Counted from the first letter of the stretch, positions 1-11,815 are shown. The stretch: 64,000 bases of DNA from Glebionis coronaria (GCA_025667525.1 CM046878.1:98223237-98287236); one strand, 5' to 3'. Notes: generated by a model not told the origin, from the sequence alone. Translations and numbers: made by a program.

Positions 1-1422
1 TGACAACTGTATTGAATCTCAAAGAAAAACCAACATTTTTGTTATAGAAACATTCACTGACTTCAAAACAAAGTTCGAAACTACGACCAAAAATCACCAA
101 GCTTCCATCCAAAACCTTGAAGCTAAATTTGATCGTTTGGGCGATAAACAATCGAATCGCGATTTTGGTTCCTTACCAAGCAACACCAACCCAAACCCCA
201 AAAACAATAACAAATATCAACCCCCACAAGCTCGTAACGAGCATGTGAATGATGTATTCTCACAGAGCGGTCTATCTTACGAATCACCTACCAAACCTAC
301 TCAAGATACACCAATCGAATTTCCACTCGATAGTGATAATGAGGATAAAGCTCAAACAACCCATACCAAACCAACTGAAAACCCAACATCAAACCATATA
401 AACCAAAATTGCCATACCCACAATTCTTATGCAAGCAAAAGATGCAAGCTAAGTATGGTAAATTCCTCGACTTAATACAAGAAGTTCGAATTAACATGCC
501 TTTAGTCGATGTTCTGGAAGGAATGCCAAATTATGGCAAATTTATCAAAGAACTTATCAAAAGCAAGTATAAGTTTGAAGAAGTTTCTTCAACGTTTCTA
601 AATGATGAATGTTCTGCCATTGTCCAAAACAAAGTACCACCAAAACGGGAAGATCCTGGAAGTTTCTTAATCCCATGTACTTTCCATCACTCATACTCTT
701 GTAACGCCTTGGCCGATCTTGGCGCAAGTATCAACCTCATGCCATACTCTTTGTATGCTAAACTCTCTAAAGATGTTTTAAAACCCACAAATATGAGCGT
801 TCGCCTCGTGGACCGTTCTTTCCAATACCCAATAGGGATAGCCGAAAACATGCTCATAGAAGTTGGAAAATTTATTTTTCTTGTTGACTTTTTAATGTTA
901 GAAATGGAAGAAGATAGAAAGGTACCACTTATCCTTGGTAGACCTTTCTTACACCCAACTGACGCTATAATTAGAGTAAAGCAAAAACAACTCAACCTTG
1001 GAGTTGGAGAAGATAGAATTTCTTTTCCTATCGACGAAGCAATGAAACACTCGTACTCTAATGACGAAACTTGTTTTAGTATCTATGTCATTGAAGAAGT
1101 AGTTGAAGCCGATTTCGATGATCTTCTTGATGAAGGAAGAGAAATTTTGTATTCCATGAAAGGAACCATCCTCGAAGAAGAACTTTTCGCTGAATTTGAT
1201 GCCTTCATAGCCGACCTTACTGATGAACCAATCGAAATAATCGAAGAAGAAATCAAAACACCATTTGAAACCATAACTTTTGAAACCGATTTCAAAGTTA
1301 AGAAATCGATCGAAGAACCTCCTACAGATTTAGAACTTAAACCTCTTCCTGAACATCTGGAATATGCGTTTCTTCACGAAGAAATATTACTCCATGTAAT
1401 TATTTCATCCCAACTTTCGTAA
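1..1422 (+). pseudogene. Gag C-terminal linker and aspartic protease of the Athila-like element
   Basis: The first 475 bases read open in frame 2 from the window edge and encode an Asn/Pro-rich Gag linker. The reading then moves to frame 1 (409-1422), so a small indel separates the two. The second part starts with a KYGKFLDLIQEV-type Gag tail and carries the retropepsin-like segment LADLGASINLMP near residues 100-112, followed by LILGRPFL, a normal protease C-terminal motif. The last ~120 residues are acidic and form the linker towards RT. There is no true start codon in the window because the 5' part is missing. Family role: Gag builds the particle and the protease processes the polyprotein. 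Confidence 0.8.
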
Positions 1423-2900
1423 AAACACAAAGACGATTTAATTTACGTTCTCAAGAAGCATAAACAAGCTTTCGCTTGGAAAAATTCTGACATTCCTGGC
1501 ATATGTCCATCATTCTGCAAACACAAAATCTAACTTTTGGATAACAAGAAACCGATTGTTGAAAAACAACGAAGATTAAATCCTAACATGAAGAACGTTG
1601 TTAAAAAGAAATCCTTAAACTCTTAGACTCTAGGATAATCTACCTAATCGCCGATAGCCCATGGGTTAGTCATATTCATTGTGTATATAAAAAGGGAGGT
1701 ATCACTGTAGTGACTAACGAAAACAACGAATTAGTACCAATACGAACCATCACCGGATGGAGAGTTTGTATTGATTATCGAAAACTAAATGATGCAACTG
1801 CGAAAGATCATTTTCCTTTACCCTTTATGGATCAAATGTTAGAAAGACTCGTAGGAAATGAATACTTTTGTTTCCTTGATGGTTTTTCTAGATACTTTCA
1901 AATCCTAATCGACCCTATGGATCAAGAGAAAACCATGTTTACTTGTCCATTTAGAACTTACGCTTATAGGCGCATGCCTTTTGGTCTATGCAATGCACCT
2001 GTCACTTTTCAGAGGTGTATGATTTCAATCTTTCACGATATGATTGAAGAATCAGTCGAAGTATCCATGGTCGATTTCTCCGTCTTTGGAAATTCTTTCG
2101 ACACATGTCTAAACAATCTCGATAAAATGTTAGCACGATGAAAAGAAGCAAATCTTGTGCTTAACTAGGAAAAAATGTCACTTTATGGTTAAATAAGGAA
2201 TTGTGCTTGGACACAAAGTGTCTGGAGCCGGACTTGAAGTTGACAAAGCAAAAATAGACGTAATCTCAAAACTCCCACCAGCTACTAATGTTAAAGGCAT
2301 TAGAAGTTTTTTAGGGCATGCTGGTTTTTTACTGACGATTTATCAAAGACTTTGTAAAGATCGCAAGACCTTTAACTCAGCTTCTAGAGAAAGAAATAAC
2401 GTTCTATTTTGACGATGAATGTCTTTCAGCATTCGAAACACTCAAAGAAAAACTTACATGCACACCCATTATTACAAGCCCTGATTGGAACCTTCCATTT
2501 GTGCTTATGTGCGATGCAAGTGAACATGCCCTTGGAGCCATCCTTGGACTAAAAGATGGTAAACAATTTCATCCCATCTATTTTGCAATTAGAACTCTTA
2601 ACGCAGCCCAACAAAATTACACAATTACGGAAAAAGAACTCATGGCTGTAATTTACGCATTTGACAAATTTGGATCATACCTTGTATTGTCAAAAACGAT
2701 AGGTTACACCGATCACTCAGCTTTAAAATACTTGTTCAAAAAGCAAGACGCCAAACCTCATCTAATATGATGGATATTGCTTTTACAAGAATTTGATTTA
2801 GAAATTAAAGATAAAAAAGGAGTTGAGAATGTTGTTGCCGATCATTTATCTCGCATAGTGAATGATGATTCTAGTGATGATGAAATCGATGATTTTCCCG
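1423..2900 (+). pseudogene. Reverse transcriptase and RNase H of the Athila-like element
   Basis: The RT N-terminus is recognisable from about 1435 but contains stop codons. 1710-2141 is open and holds CIDYRKLN, FPLPFMDQM and RMPFGLCNAP. At the catalytic YXDD-like box the residues are MVDF where the family has MDDF, so one of the two metal-binding aspartates is replaced. 2203-2412 continues in another frame with LGHKVSGAGLEVD and IRSFLGHAGF (RT thumb/connection). RNase H follows at 2501-2770 with LMCDASEHALGAIL, ITEKELMAVIYAFDKF and YTDHSALKYL. Three reading frames are used, so at least two indels separate the pieces in addition to the stops. Confidence 0.85.
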
Positions 2901-2936
2901 ATGAGATGTAATGCAAGTAAGTACTAACGATACACC

Positions 2937-4222
2937 ATGGTTCGTAAACTTTGCAAACATTTGGCTGTAGGTATTTTACGAAAGGGAACGACGCACCAAC
3001 AAAAGAAAAGATTTTTCTCTGAACTTAAAAAATACTTTTGGGACGATGCTTACTTTTTTAGAATCTATTCCAATGGAATAATCCGACATTGTATTTCCGG
3101 ATTCGAATATCGAAAGATTCTCGATGAATGTCACTACGGACCGACCGGATGACATTATGCAGCGAACACCACCGCTAAAAAAGTGTTCGACACTGGCTTT
3201 ATTGGTCAACGATTATTCGTGAATCTCATACCTTAGTACGAATATGTGAAGCATGTCAAATGACTGCAAATATTTCTAAAACAGACGAAATACCTCGAAA
3301 TAACATCCAAGTCTACGAAATCTTTGACGTGTAGGGTATCGACTTCATGGGACCGTTTCCTAAATCTTACAAATGTGAAAACATTTTAGTCGCCGTCAAC
3401 TATGTATCAAAATGGGTCGAAGCTCAAGCTTTGCAAAAAAAACGATGCGAGAGTTGTTATAGCATTCTTAAAGAAATTATTCTGTCGTTTTGGAATTCCA
3501 AAAGCATTAATAAGCGACAGAGGAACTCATTTCTGTAACAAACTCATGGAAAATATTATGAGAAGATATGGAGTGAACCACTCATTTTCCACATCTTACC
3601 ACCCTCAAACGAGTGGTCAAGTTGAAAACACTAATAGAGCTCTTAAACGTATACTTGAAAAGACCGTTCAAAACAACCTGCTTGTTGGTCTAAAAAATTA
3701 GAAGATGTTCTATGGGCCTTTCGTACCGCATTCAAAACACCAACTGGAACCAGACCGTACAAACTTTTGTATGGAAAAACATGCCATATGCTAATAGAAA
3801 TTGAACATCGTGCATATTGGGCACTTAAGAACTGTAACCCCGATCTTATTGTAGCCGGAGAAAAACGTAACTTCCAACTTCATGAGTTAGATGAATTTCT
3901 ACATCAAGCTTATGAAAGTTTACAATTATATAAAGAACGAACCAAAGTTTGGGATGATCGCAAACTGCGACAAAGAAAAGAATTCAAAAAAGGAGAAAAG
4001 GTACTTCTCTTTATCTCGAAATATAAATTCAAGCAACCAAAGCTTAGTTCGAGATGGACTGGACCCTATACAGTAAAACACCAATATCCGTCCGGATATG
4101 TTGAATTATATGGTAGAGAAAAAGGCACTTTTATAGTCAATGGACATAGACTTAAGCTCTACCATGAAGAAGAACACTGTAATGAAATCGAAGGACAAGA
4201 AATTCCGTTCTTCTTAATATAA
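2937..4222 (+). pseudogene. Integrase of the Athila-like element
   Basis: 2937-3152 is the region before the zinc-binding domain. The catalytic core is split between 3347-3538 and 3402-3701: the first piece has the VAVNYVSKWVEA segment, the second has ISDRGTHF (second Asp) and SYHPQTSGQVENTNRALKRIL (the Glu region). 3767-4222 is the C-terminal part with KLRQRKEFKKGEKVLLF and WTGPYTV, the usual Gypsy integrase tail. Frames 0 and 2 alternate and a stop lies near 3700, so no intact integrase can be made. The reading ends with a TAA at 4220-4222. Confidence 0.82.
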
Positions 4223-5016
4223 ATCCGAGTAGCCGAGTCTGGCTAAAGACGCTAAACTTAGCGCTATTCGGAAGGCAATCCATATTTTATCCCCCACCTT
4301 TTAACTTAAGTGTGGAGGAGGACCTGTAAAATAAATAAAACCGTCCTTGTATATATTGCATGTGTTTTGTTTTATAGCATGCAGGAAAATAGCAAATTGG
4401 AGCTATAAGCTGGATTCATCTCTCGAAGTCCCGCAATTTTCTACTAAGTCCCGGGAAGTTCTCGTTTCCCTTTGCATTTTTTCTATTTTTAATGTTTTTA
4501 TCAGTTATCACCTCGAGGACGATGTTCAACTTAAGTGTGGAGGAGGTGACAAATAGAAAAAATAAAAAACAATATAAATTTCTCCACATGAAAATCTTTT
4601 TGAATAAAAAAATATATGTTTTGTAAATAAGTAAGTTTTTTAGCAAAGCAAAATGTCATTGATTGAAATTATAATTAAGCATAAAAACCATCACCAAAAT
4701 ATGTGAGAAAAACTTAGCCTTATGTTTCTCTGTTTTTTAAAAGCCGATAATCTAGTATGCTTCAGAATTTGTGCTTGATCATCATTTACTAAACCGCAAT
4801 GAGGTTAATTTATTGATATTTTCGAAAAGAGGAAAAATAAAATCACCCTTGTATCATTTTAGTTAAGCTACACTAGCTTACTAAAATATGTGGCACTTGT
4901 ACGCATATGTTATCTTATCCATTGTGCCAACATCCTTATATGTTATGCCTAACTATTTGTCAAGTCATAAAGTTTATGATGATCTCTTAAAAAAAGTAAA
5001 AAAAATCAAGGATTCT
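4223..5016 (+). other. 3' untranslated region of the Athila-like element with PPT-like motifs
   Basis: No credible coding sequence. The motif CTTAAGTGTGGAGGAGG occurs at 4305-4321 and again at 4530-4546, and a closely related CTAAGTGTGGAGGA stands at the true end of the internal region (50896-50909). Such purine-rich repeats after integrase are familiar in Athila/Tat elements. The rest is AT-rich and shows nothing else I can name. Confidence 0.6.
5012..5016. repeat. Target-site duplication ATTCT (left copy) of element E
   Basis: ATTCT directly precedes the TG that opens the left LTR of E. The same five bases follow the final CA of its right LTR at 50511-50515. Five bases is the normal duplication size for Gypsy elements. 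Confidence 0.9.
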
Positions 5017-7902
5017 TGTAACACCCCATTTAGATAATAGAATGTCACGCGTAATTATGGCGTGTTATCAAAGCATACAAGGATAAATGTCTAGACATTA
5101 CATGACCATAAAAGGAAAATACCGGAATCAAACATCGGTAGTCCAAAAGTAAAGCTCATCACACACAAACATAAGTACTGTAAATGAAAGGACTAAACAA
5201 TGTCCATGGCAAGAGTATCAAAGTAAAGATAATGCATAAAGTAAATAAAGGCTAGAAAGCTTCCAGTCCATATGCACGTACGCTTAAAGTCTACGAGCGT
5301 CCCTGAGTACCTGCCATTTTGGGAACATAGAAAAGGAAAACGGCTGAGCAATACGCTCAGTGCACGGATGTACAATAAATCATGAATAGTATAAGCATAT
5401 AAGCATATAACAGCGGAAGAAACTAAGTCCCGAATAACCTGGTTAAGTCTTGGTAAAACTGGTTTTATAGTTCGAAAAGCCTTATGTTTATTTTATAAAA
5501 GTTGTTTAACATATTCTACCATTAGCCAATATAGGTCATGAAAATCCACCGTGCATGAATACTTGGAGGGGTGACCTCATCATGCAAATTAGAGGGGCGG
5601 CCTCTAATTTAATATACTGGTTTGGGTAGGAGGGATCAGCTCCTTGTGAAGGATGCAAGGCACACACCACATTCACACTGAGTAATCTGCTGAAAACATG
5701 TAACTAGGATGCACCCATACGCCCCACATGATAAATATAATAATATGGCCAAAAGCTGAAGGGACACCACGAGCAATCATTCCACCATGGGGAAGTCATA
5801 ACACCAGTGCCTCTAGTGTTATGGTTATGGTACCTCCATAACTAGGTGAAACTGGTCATGCATGTATATGGCTTCAGGTATTCTAAATTAAACATAAGCA
5901 ATCAAACATATAAACTTATACTACGGGAAAACAGTTGGTTGCATATGGGAAATCCTAATAAGGAAACAATGTCCATAGAAAGGACGGGAATCCGTACCTT
6001 ATGTCCAGTGAATGAAGAAGACGAACGGAGGAGAGTCCTACTTTGGTATCACTAAGGCTACATAAATACATACGTGTATAAGTATCTGATTACTAAATAT
6101 GTAACTGGTTTCATGTCATGTCTTAGCTTATTTTATACGTTCATGCCATGTTTTACTGTTTTATTGTTTTAAACTGTGTTTATCTTATATTCTGTCTATC
6201 CTGATTAAGTATTACTTGTATTTCATGTATTATTATACTTACTGTGTAATAATAAGTAACTTTTTAAAAATAGCAGGTTTCCTAAAATAGAAAGTTTCCA
6301 AAAATACAAAGTTACCAAAAATAGAAAGTTTCCAAAAATAGAAAGTTTCCAAAAATAGAAAGTTTCCAAAAATAGAAGTTCCCAAAAATAGAATTACTGC
6401 TTAAAATAGATAAGTTTCTAAAAATAGAAAGTTTCCATAAATAGATTAACTGCCTTAATTATATAAGTTTCTAAAAATAGAAAGTTTCCATAATTAGATA
6501 TAAGCTGGTTAAATAAGCTAATTATATAAGCTTAAGTGTTTTCTAATTATTTTTCTAAGTCATAATGATATAAGGTATAGTTTATTAATTATTACATGTA
6601 ATTTAATAAACTATAGGTTAAAAGTATTTAATTAAATATATCATGTTTTTAATTAAATAAAGTTAAATACTTAGGTTAAAACATGTATTATTAATTATTA
6701 ATAATATAACCTAAGTCATGTTAATTAATTAATTATAGTCATGATTTTTAATAATTAATTAATTATAAGGTCTAGAAAATAAAAATACTTAGGTTAAAAA
6801 TTCATAATCTAATAATTAAATTATAACCTAAGTCATGTTTATTAAATTAATTATGTCATGCTTTATTAATTTAATTATTTACATATGATTATTAAAATCA
6901 TAGCCTTAACATAAACAATGAACCGGATCGTGACTAGAAACCATGAACCGGACCCGTAATCAACACCATGCCCCGAACCACTTCGGGGTTCTCCCCTATT
7001 TGCTGCTGCCGTGGGACCCACACCACCAAACCGAGACCATGAGGTCTCGATGGTGGTTCACAAGCCAAACCGAGACCCCTTGGGGGTTCGGTTTAGGTGC
7101 CGGCCACAACAAACACCCCTAAATCCCATGTTTTGATTTACCCCATAACCATTTACATGTTTAATTTATGTTTTTAATTAGCTTTTTAAAAACATCATGA
7201 TGTTATTTAATTTATTAAATCAAAACATAAAAGAAAAGGATTAAAAAGGTATATCGAATGCGTGGATCAAACGAGGATGAACACACACGAATACTTGCAC
7301 AAAATTCAAGATCAAAATCAAACGAACACCCCCTTTGTGTCTTGTATATGCGGCGGCCAAAGAGAGAGCAAGGAGAAGGAGAAAAATCTTTTTAGGCTTT
7401 TTGTTAATTTACTGTAAAGTGAAAAGTGACAAAAAGATTAACCTTAACCCCCTTTGTTAGTATAATTTGATGGGCTTGGCCCATCCCTTTTTGGTGTAGC
7501 CGCGGGTAAGGGGGCCCCACATGGGGTACCCGTACCTTTTTCCGAGTATATTTATTTTAGTGTTCATTCGTGTTTAGTCGTGTTCGTGTTTTATGTGTTC
7601 TCGTTAAATATTAACCGTGACTTAATATATTTATTCGTGTTCGTAATAAATATATATACGTAATTAATATTGAGCTCGTGATTAAATTACGTTCATGATT
7701 TCATGATCGCATGTTCGTGATTAATTATTGTTTAAAATAATTATTGTGTGTTCATACGTAATAAATACTTATCGTGTTCTAACACGTACGTAATACGTAC
7801 AATTATTATTCGTGAACGTAATCATACTATAAAAGGAAAGTTTTAATCTAGTACGTACGATCTTAAGGGTACTAATCATGGTAAAAGCATGCGGGTTTTA
7901 CA
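5017..7902 (-). repeat. Left LTR of element E (its 3' LTR)
   Basis: Begins TGTAACACCCC and ends GGGTTTTACA on the plus strand; with the matching right copy this fixes both ends. It contains a 17-bp minisatellite (about 6268-6490), AT-rich stretches around 6580-6900 and GC-rich inverted repeats around 6960-7110, for example CGAGACC pairing with GGTCTCG across ATGA. Short ORFs here are not supported as genes. Confidence 0.9.
6268..6490. repeat. 17-bp minisatellite in the LTR of E
   Basis: About ten imperfect tandem copies of AAAAATAGAAAGTTTCC. The same array is present in the other LTR of E at about 48871-49100, so it predates insertion. Function unknown. Confidence 0.85.
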
Positions 7903-7921
7903 ACTCTTCCCCCCTAAAAAG
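7903..7921 (-). promoter_or_regulatory. Polypurine tract of element E
   Basis: Read on the minus strand this is TTTTTAGGGGGGAAGAGT immediately before the TG of the left (3') LTR. It is the expected primer for plus-strand DNA synthesis. Confidence 0.8.
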
Positions 7922-7979
7922 AATAATTCGCCCCCGAATTATAGATAAAGTAAACTGGAAAAGAAGAACATAACAAAAT

Positions 7980-9513
7980 TCAAAATATAAAATGAGGGTA
8001 AGAAGCCCGGATAGACTCCTCTGTTTCCCCAGTGGCTTCCCGCTCAGTATGATCCCTCCAAATGATTTTGACGAATGGAATTGTCTTCCTTCTCATGACT
8101 CGTTCTTGTCTGTCAAGAACTCGTTCGGGTTCTTCTATGAAGGTGAGATCTTCACGTATATGTTCTAGTGGATACTGAACCATGTGAAGGGAATGATACT
8201 GGTACCATCTGAGTAAGGACACATGAAACACATTGTGTACATGCGAAAGCTGCAGAGGTAACGCTAACCGGGAAGATACTTCACCAACTCGTTCAATGAT
8301 ATCAAACGGTCCGATGAAACGAGGACTGAGCTTCCCTTTAATCCCGAAGCGTCTAAAACCACGTGCCGGCGAAACCTTAAGGAAGACGTGATCTCCTATG
8401 ATAAAATGTATGTCCCTACGATGCTTATCGGCGTAACTCTTCTGACGTGACCGTGCTTCCTGAAGTTTCTGCTTAGCTACTGCGATCCTTTCATTAGTCA
8501 TCTCTATGATTTCTGGCCCTTCAAGTGTTCGCTCGCCAACCTGATCCCAGCAGATTGGGGCGCGACACTTTCTACCATACAACATATCGAAAGGAGCACA
8601 CTTGATACTTGCGTGCCAACTGTTGTTGTATGCAAACTCCACCAAACAGATGTAATCGTCCCAATCACCCGTCCATTCCAACGCACATGACCTCAACATA
8701 TCTTCCATTGTCTGAATCGTTCGCTCCGACTGTCCGTCCGTTTGAGGATGAAAAGCCGTGCTAAGCTTAAGTTGTGTACCCCAAGCTTTCTACATGCTCT
8801 TCTAAAATCGCGAAGTGAAACGAGGATCTCTATCTGAGACGATGCTGGATGGAGCACCGTGGAGTCTCATGATCTCTCTTCTATACGTATCGGCGAGTTT
8901 ACTTACCGGATCTTCCTTGTGGATCGGTAAGAAATGAGCTAATTTGGTAAGTCGATCTACGATAACCCAAATTACGCTTCCTCTTAGTAGGTGGAAGACC
9001 AGTAACAAAATCCATGGTGATTTTGTCCCACTTCCACTCTAAAATATCTAACGGTTGAAGGAGACCGCCAGACCGCTGATTTTCGATCTTAACCTGCTGG
9101 CAGGTAAGACATTTGGAAACGTAAGTGGCCACATCCTGTTTCATACCACTCCACCAAAAGTATTGCTTGATGTCATGGTACATCTTAGTCGAACCAGGAT
9201 GTATAGAGAATGGGGAGCTATGAGCTTCAGCTAACAAGGCTTCCCGGAGTGCTTGGTCATCAGGAACACAAAGTCTCGTGCCCTTCCATACGATACCATC
9301 TGCATCTACTCTGAGTTCTGTCTGTTTCTCCAAATTCTGTACTATCGCCCAGATTTCTCCATCACCTTTCTGAGCTTCCTTGATCTTAGAGAGTAACTCG
9401 GGTTCTACTCTAAGATTAGCCCAGTAACCATGCTGTCTACGTACCATGATCTCGATGTCTATTCGCTCCAAGTCTCTTATGATTTCATCCTCAATTTTAA
9501 TATCGTTGATCAT
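7980..9513 (-). pseudogene. Integrase of element E (zinc, catalytic and chromodomain-like parts)
   Basis: From high to low coordinate: the linker and HHCC zinc domain (FSIHPGSTKMYHDI, then KCLTCQQVK) lie in 8899-9513, with TMDFVTGLPP giving the first catalytic Asp. A one-base frameshift near 8985-9000 leads into [16 protein letters not shown] and SDRDPRF (second Asp). Two in-frame stops follow near 8760-8810. 7980-8708 carries the Glu helix (MEDMLRSCALEW), FDMLYGRKCR, the HVFLKVSPARG strand and LSPRFIGPFDI. The end, VLDRQERVMRRKTIPFVKI, is the chromodomain-like tail known from Tekay elements; where the family has ATWE this copy has ATGE. The reading stops just before the polypurine tract. Confidence 0.85.
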
Positions 9514-10794
9514 TCCAGACTTCCTGCTAAGTCCATCTGCTACTACATTCGCCTTTCCGGGATGATACTGTAGATTAATTTAATAATCCTTCAACAGCTC
9601 TAACCATCTTCTCTGCCTCATGTTCAATTCACATTGAGTGAAGATATACTTCAAGCTCTTGTGGTCCGTGAAAATGTCACATGATTCTCCATATAAGTAG
9701 TGCCTCCATATCTTCAATGCAAACACGACTGCAGCAAGTTCCAAGTCATGCGTAGGGTAATTTGCTTCATAAGGCTTAAGCTGCCGTGAAGCGTACGCGA
9801 TCACTTTCCCATGTTGCATGAGAACACAGCCAAGTCCCTTCCCCGATGCATCACTGTAGATTTGAAATCCACCCGTATCATATGGTAGAGTAAGAATAGG
9901 TGCAGATACTAGCTTCTACTTCAGGTCTTCAAAGCTCTTCTCTCGTTCTTCAGTCCAGACGAATTTCTCCCCTTTCCGCATCATTTTGGTCAATGGTAGT
10001 GCTAAGCGGGAAAAGTTCTCCACGAACCTACGGTAATAGCCAGCTAAGCCTAAGAAACTACGGACTTCCGTCGCTGATGTCGGCCTCGGCCACTTAGTAA
10101 TGGCCTCAACCTTCGCTGGATCCATAGTGATTCCTTTTGCTGATACAATGTGACCTAAGAATGCCACCTTGTCTAACCAGAACTCACATTTGGAGAATTT
10201 AGCATACAGCTGCTTCTGGCGAAGAATCTGTAGTACTGTACGAAGATGGTCTTCGTGTTCCTCCTTGGACTTTGAGAAAATCATGATTTCATCTATGAAG
10301 GCAATGACGAACTTGTCCAGAAATTCATGGAAGATTATGTTCATCAAGTCCATGAACACCGCTGGAGCACTGGTCAGGCCGAATGGCATAACTACAAATT
10401 CGTAGTGGCCATAGCGGGTACGAAAAGCAGTCTTGGCGATGTCCTGCTCCTTAACCCGTAGCTGATGATAGCCTGACCTATGATCAATCTTGGAGAAGTG
10501 TTTGGCCCCTTGGAGTTGGTCAAACAGATCGCCTATACGCGGTAGTGGATACCTATTCCGGATAGTAATCTTGTTGAGCTCGTGATAGTCTATGCAAAGA
10601 CGCATACTGCCGTCCTTCTTCTTAACAAATAAGACCGGTGCGCCCCATGGATATGCGCTCGGTCGAATGAAACTTTGTTCAAGAATTTCTTGCAGTTGAT
10701 CCTTCAACTCCTTCAGCTCTATGGGAGCCATGCGATAAGGAGCCTTGGAGATTAGTTCAGCTCCTGGAATAAGCTCGATATTGAATTCCACTTC
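9514..10794 (-). pseudogene. Reverse transcriptase and RNase H of element E
   Basis: The RT lies at 9916-10794 with [44 protein letters not shown] and [10 protein letters not shown]. At the catalytic box it reads FIDE where the family has FIDD, so the second metal-binding aspartate is a glutamate. A TAG follows at about 9913-9915. RNase H then reads on in the same frame ([46 protein letters not shown]), with another TAA near 9577-9579. The start of RT is cut by the Copia A LTR at 10795; the missing upstream part resumes at 23575. Apparent Met residues to the right of 10794 belong to the Copia LTR. Confidence 0.87.
10790..10794. repeat. Target duplication ACTTC flanking Copia A (left copy)
   Basis: ACTTC precedes the TG of the Copia A LTR and recurs at 23570-23574 exactly where the interrupted pol of E resumes. 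Joining the flanks through one copy restores an uninterrupted pol reading across the RT start. Confidence 0.8.
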
Positions 10795-11124
10795 TGTTAG
10801 AGATACGTTTTTACGTATATTAGAAGTATCGGTCACTCCACAATATTATTTATGTTGTAATAGCTCGTAGTTAACAGATAGTTATTAGTTACTTATTTAG
10901 TTAAGTAAGAACCGGTCCATGGGCTTGTCATGGACCGGCCCAAGCCCAATGTAGCTTGGAAGTATAAATACCCCTTTCCACCATGGAAAGGGGTTGGTTG
11001 TTGAATGTTTCTCATTTCCACTTAATAAAATTACACATAGTTTTCTCGCACTTTCTCTCTCTAGTTTCTCTCTCTAGAAATCATCAACCCCCTTCATAGA
11101 TTCATAGGTTATCAAGATTCTACA
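10795..11124 (+). repeat. 5' LTR of Copia A
   Basis: Starts TGTTAGAGATACG and ends GATTCTACA just before the primer site, 330 bp. Closely matched by the LTR of Copia C at 61845-62176. A TATAAATA box is at 10963-10970. Confidence 0.9.
10912..10993 (+). promoter_or_regulatory. Copia A LTR core promoter with inverted repeats
   Basis: TATAAATA at 10963-10970. Upstream, CCGGTCCATG (10912-10921) pairs with CATGGACCGG (10929-10938), and GGGCTTG (10921-10927) can alternatively pair with CAAGCCC (10941-10947). Directly downstream, CCCCTTTCCA pairs with TGGAAAGGGG across a 3-base loop (10971-10993). By the usual TATA-to-start distance, transcription would begin around the end of that hairpin. Confidence 0.7.
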
Positions 11125-11126
11125 TT

Positions 11127-11139
11127 TGGTATCAAGAGC
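11127..11139 (+). promoter_or_regulatory. Primer-binding site of Copia A
   Basis: TGGTATCAAGAGC two bases after the LTR. It resembles the initiator-Met tRNA complement TGGTATCAGAGC with one extra A. The same variant is used by Copia B and C. Confidence 0.8.
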
Positions 11140-11334
11140 TATGGGGTGATTTAAGGTAGTGATTTGTGTGGTGTTTTTGGTGTTTTTGTGATTGGGATTA
11201 GTGGATAAGTATTAGTTTTTACTTATTATTGTAGAAATCACAAAACTTTTTGGGTTATTTGGTCAAAATCTGGATTTAATCTTCATTTTAGTGGTCGACT
11301 GTTCATCCGAAGAAAGTTTCTGTTTACCCAGACT

Positions 11335-11815
11335 AAGTTCCGAACCAACCAAAAAGTTCCGAACCAACCAAAAAGTTCCGAACCAACCAAAAAGTTCCAA
11401 ACCAACCAAAAAGTTCCGAACCAACCAAAAAGTTCCGAACCAACCAAAAAGTTCCGAACAAACCCAAAAGTTCCGGATCAACCAAAGTTCCGGATCAAGG
11501 AAGTTCCGAACCAAAAGTTCCGGATCAAGGAAGTTCCGAACCAAAAGTTCCGGATCAAGAAGTTCCGAACCAAAAAGTTCCGGATCAAGGAAGTTCCGAA
11601 CCAAAAGTTCCGGATCAAGAAGTTCCGAACCAAGAAGTTCCGGATCAAGAAAGTTCCGGATCAAGGAAAGTTCCGAATCAAGGGAAAGTTCCGGATCAAG
11701 CCAAAAGTTTCGAATCAAGGGAAAGTTCCGGATCAAGCCAAAAGTTCCGAATCAAGGTAATTCCAAGCCAAATCTTCCGAATCAAACTTCCGAATCAACA
11801 AAAAGTTCCGAATCA
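11335..11815. repeat. Leader tandem repeat of Copia A (AGTTCCGAACC / AGTTCCGGATC units)
   Basis: About eight copies of a unit near AAAAAGTTCCGAACCAACC, followed by alternating AGTTCCGGATCAAGG and AGTTCCGAACCAAA units. The array lies between primer site and gag, the position where packaging signals are normally found. Long ORFs on both strands here are products of the repeat and not genes. Confidence 0.88.

Larger units (their letters stand above)
1..5016 (+). mobile_element. Athila/Tat-like Ty3/Gypsy retrotransposon, left part
   Basis: Internal region of a Gypsy element entered in the middle of gag; its 5' LTR lies left of the window. Order is gag linker, protease, RT, RNase H, integrase and a 3' untranslated region with purine-rich motifs. 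The protease motif DLGASIN and the RT context around RMPFGLCNAP are typical of the Athila/Tat branch of plant Gypsy elements (family knowledge). The element is cut at 5016 by element E and resumes at 50511; the five bases ATTCT stand on both sides. Its 3' LTR is 50913-52112. The coding region changes frame repeatedly, so the copy is inactive. Confidence 0.88.

Noticed and set aside
10795..10836. N-terminal extension [14 protein letters not shown] of the E RT reading
   Set aside because: These codons are the antisense of the Copia A LTR; the RT reading really ends at the insertion at 10794.
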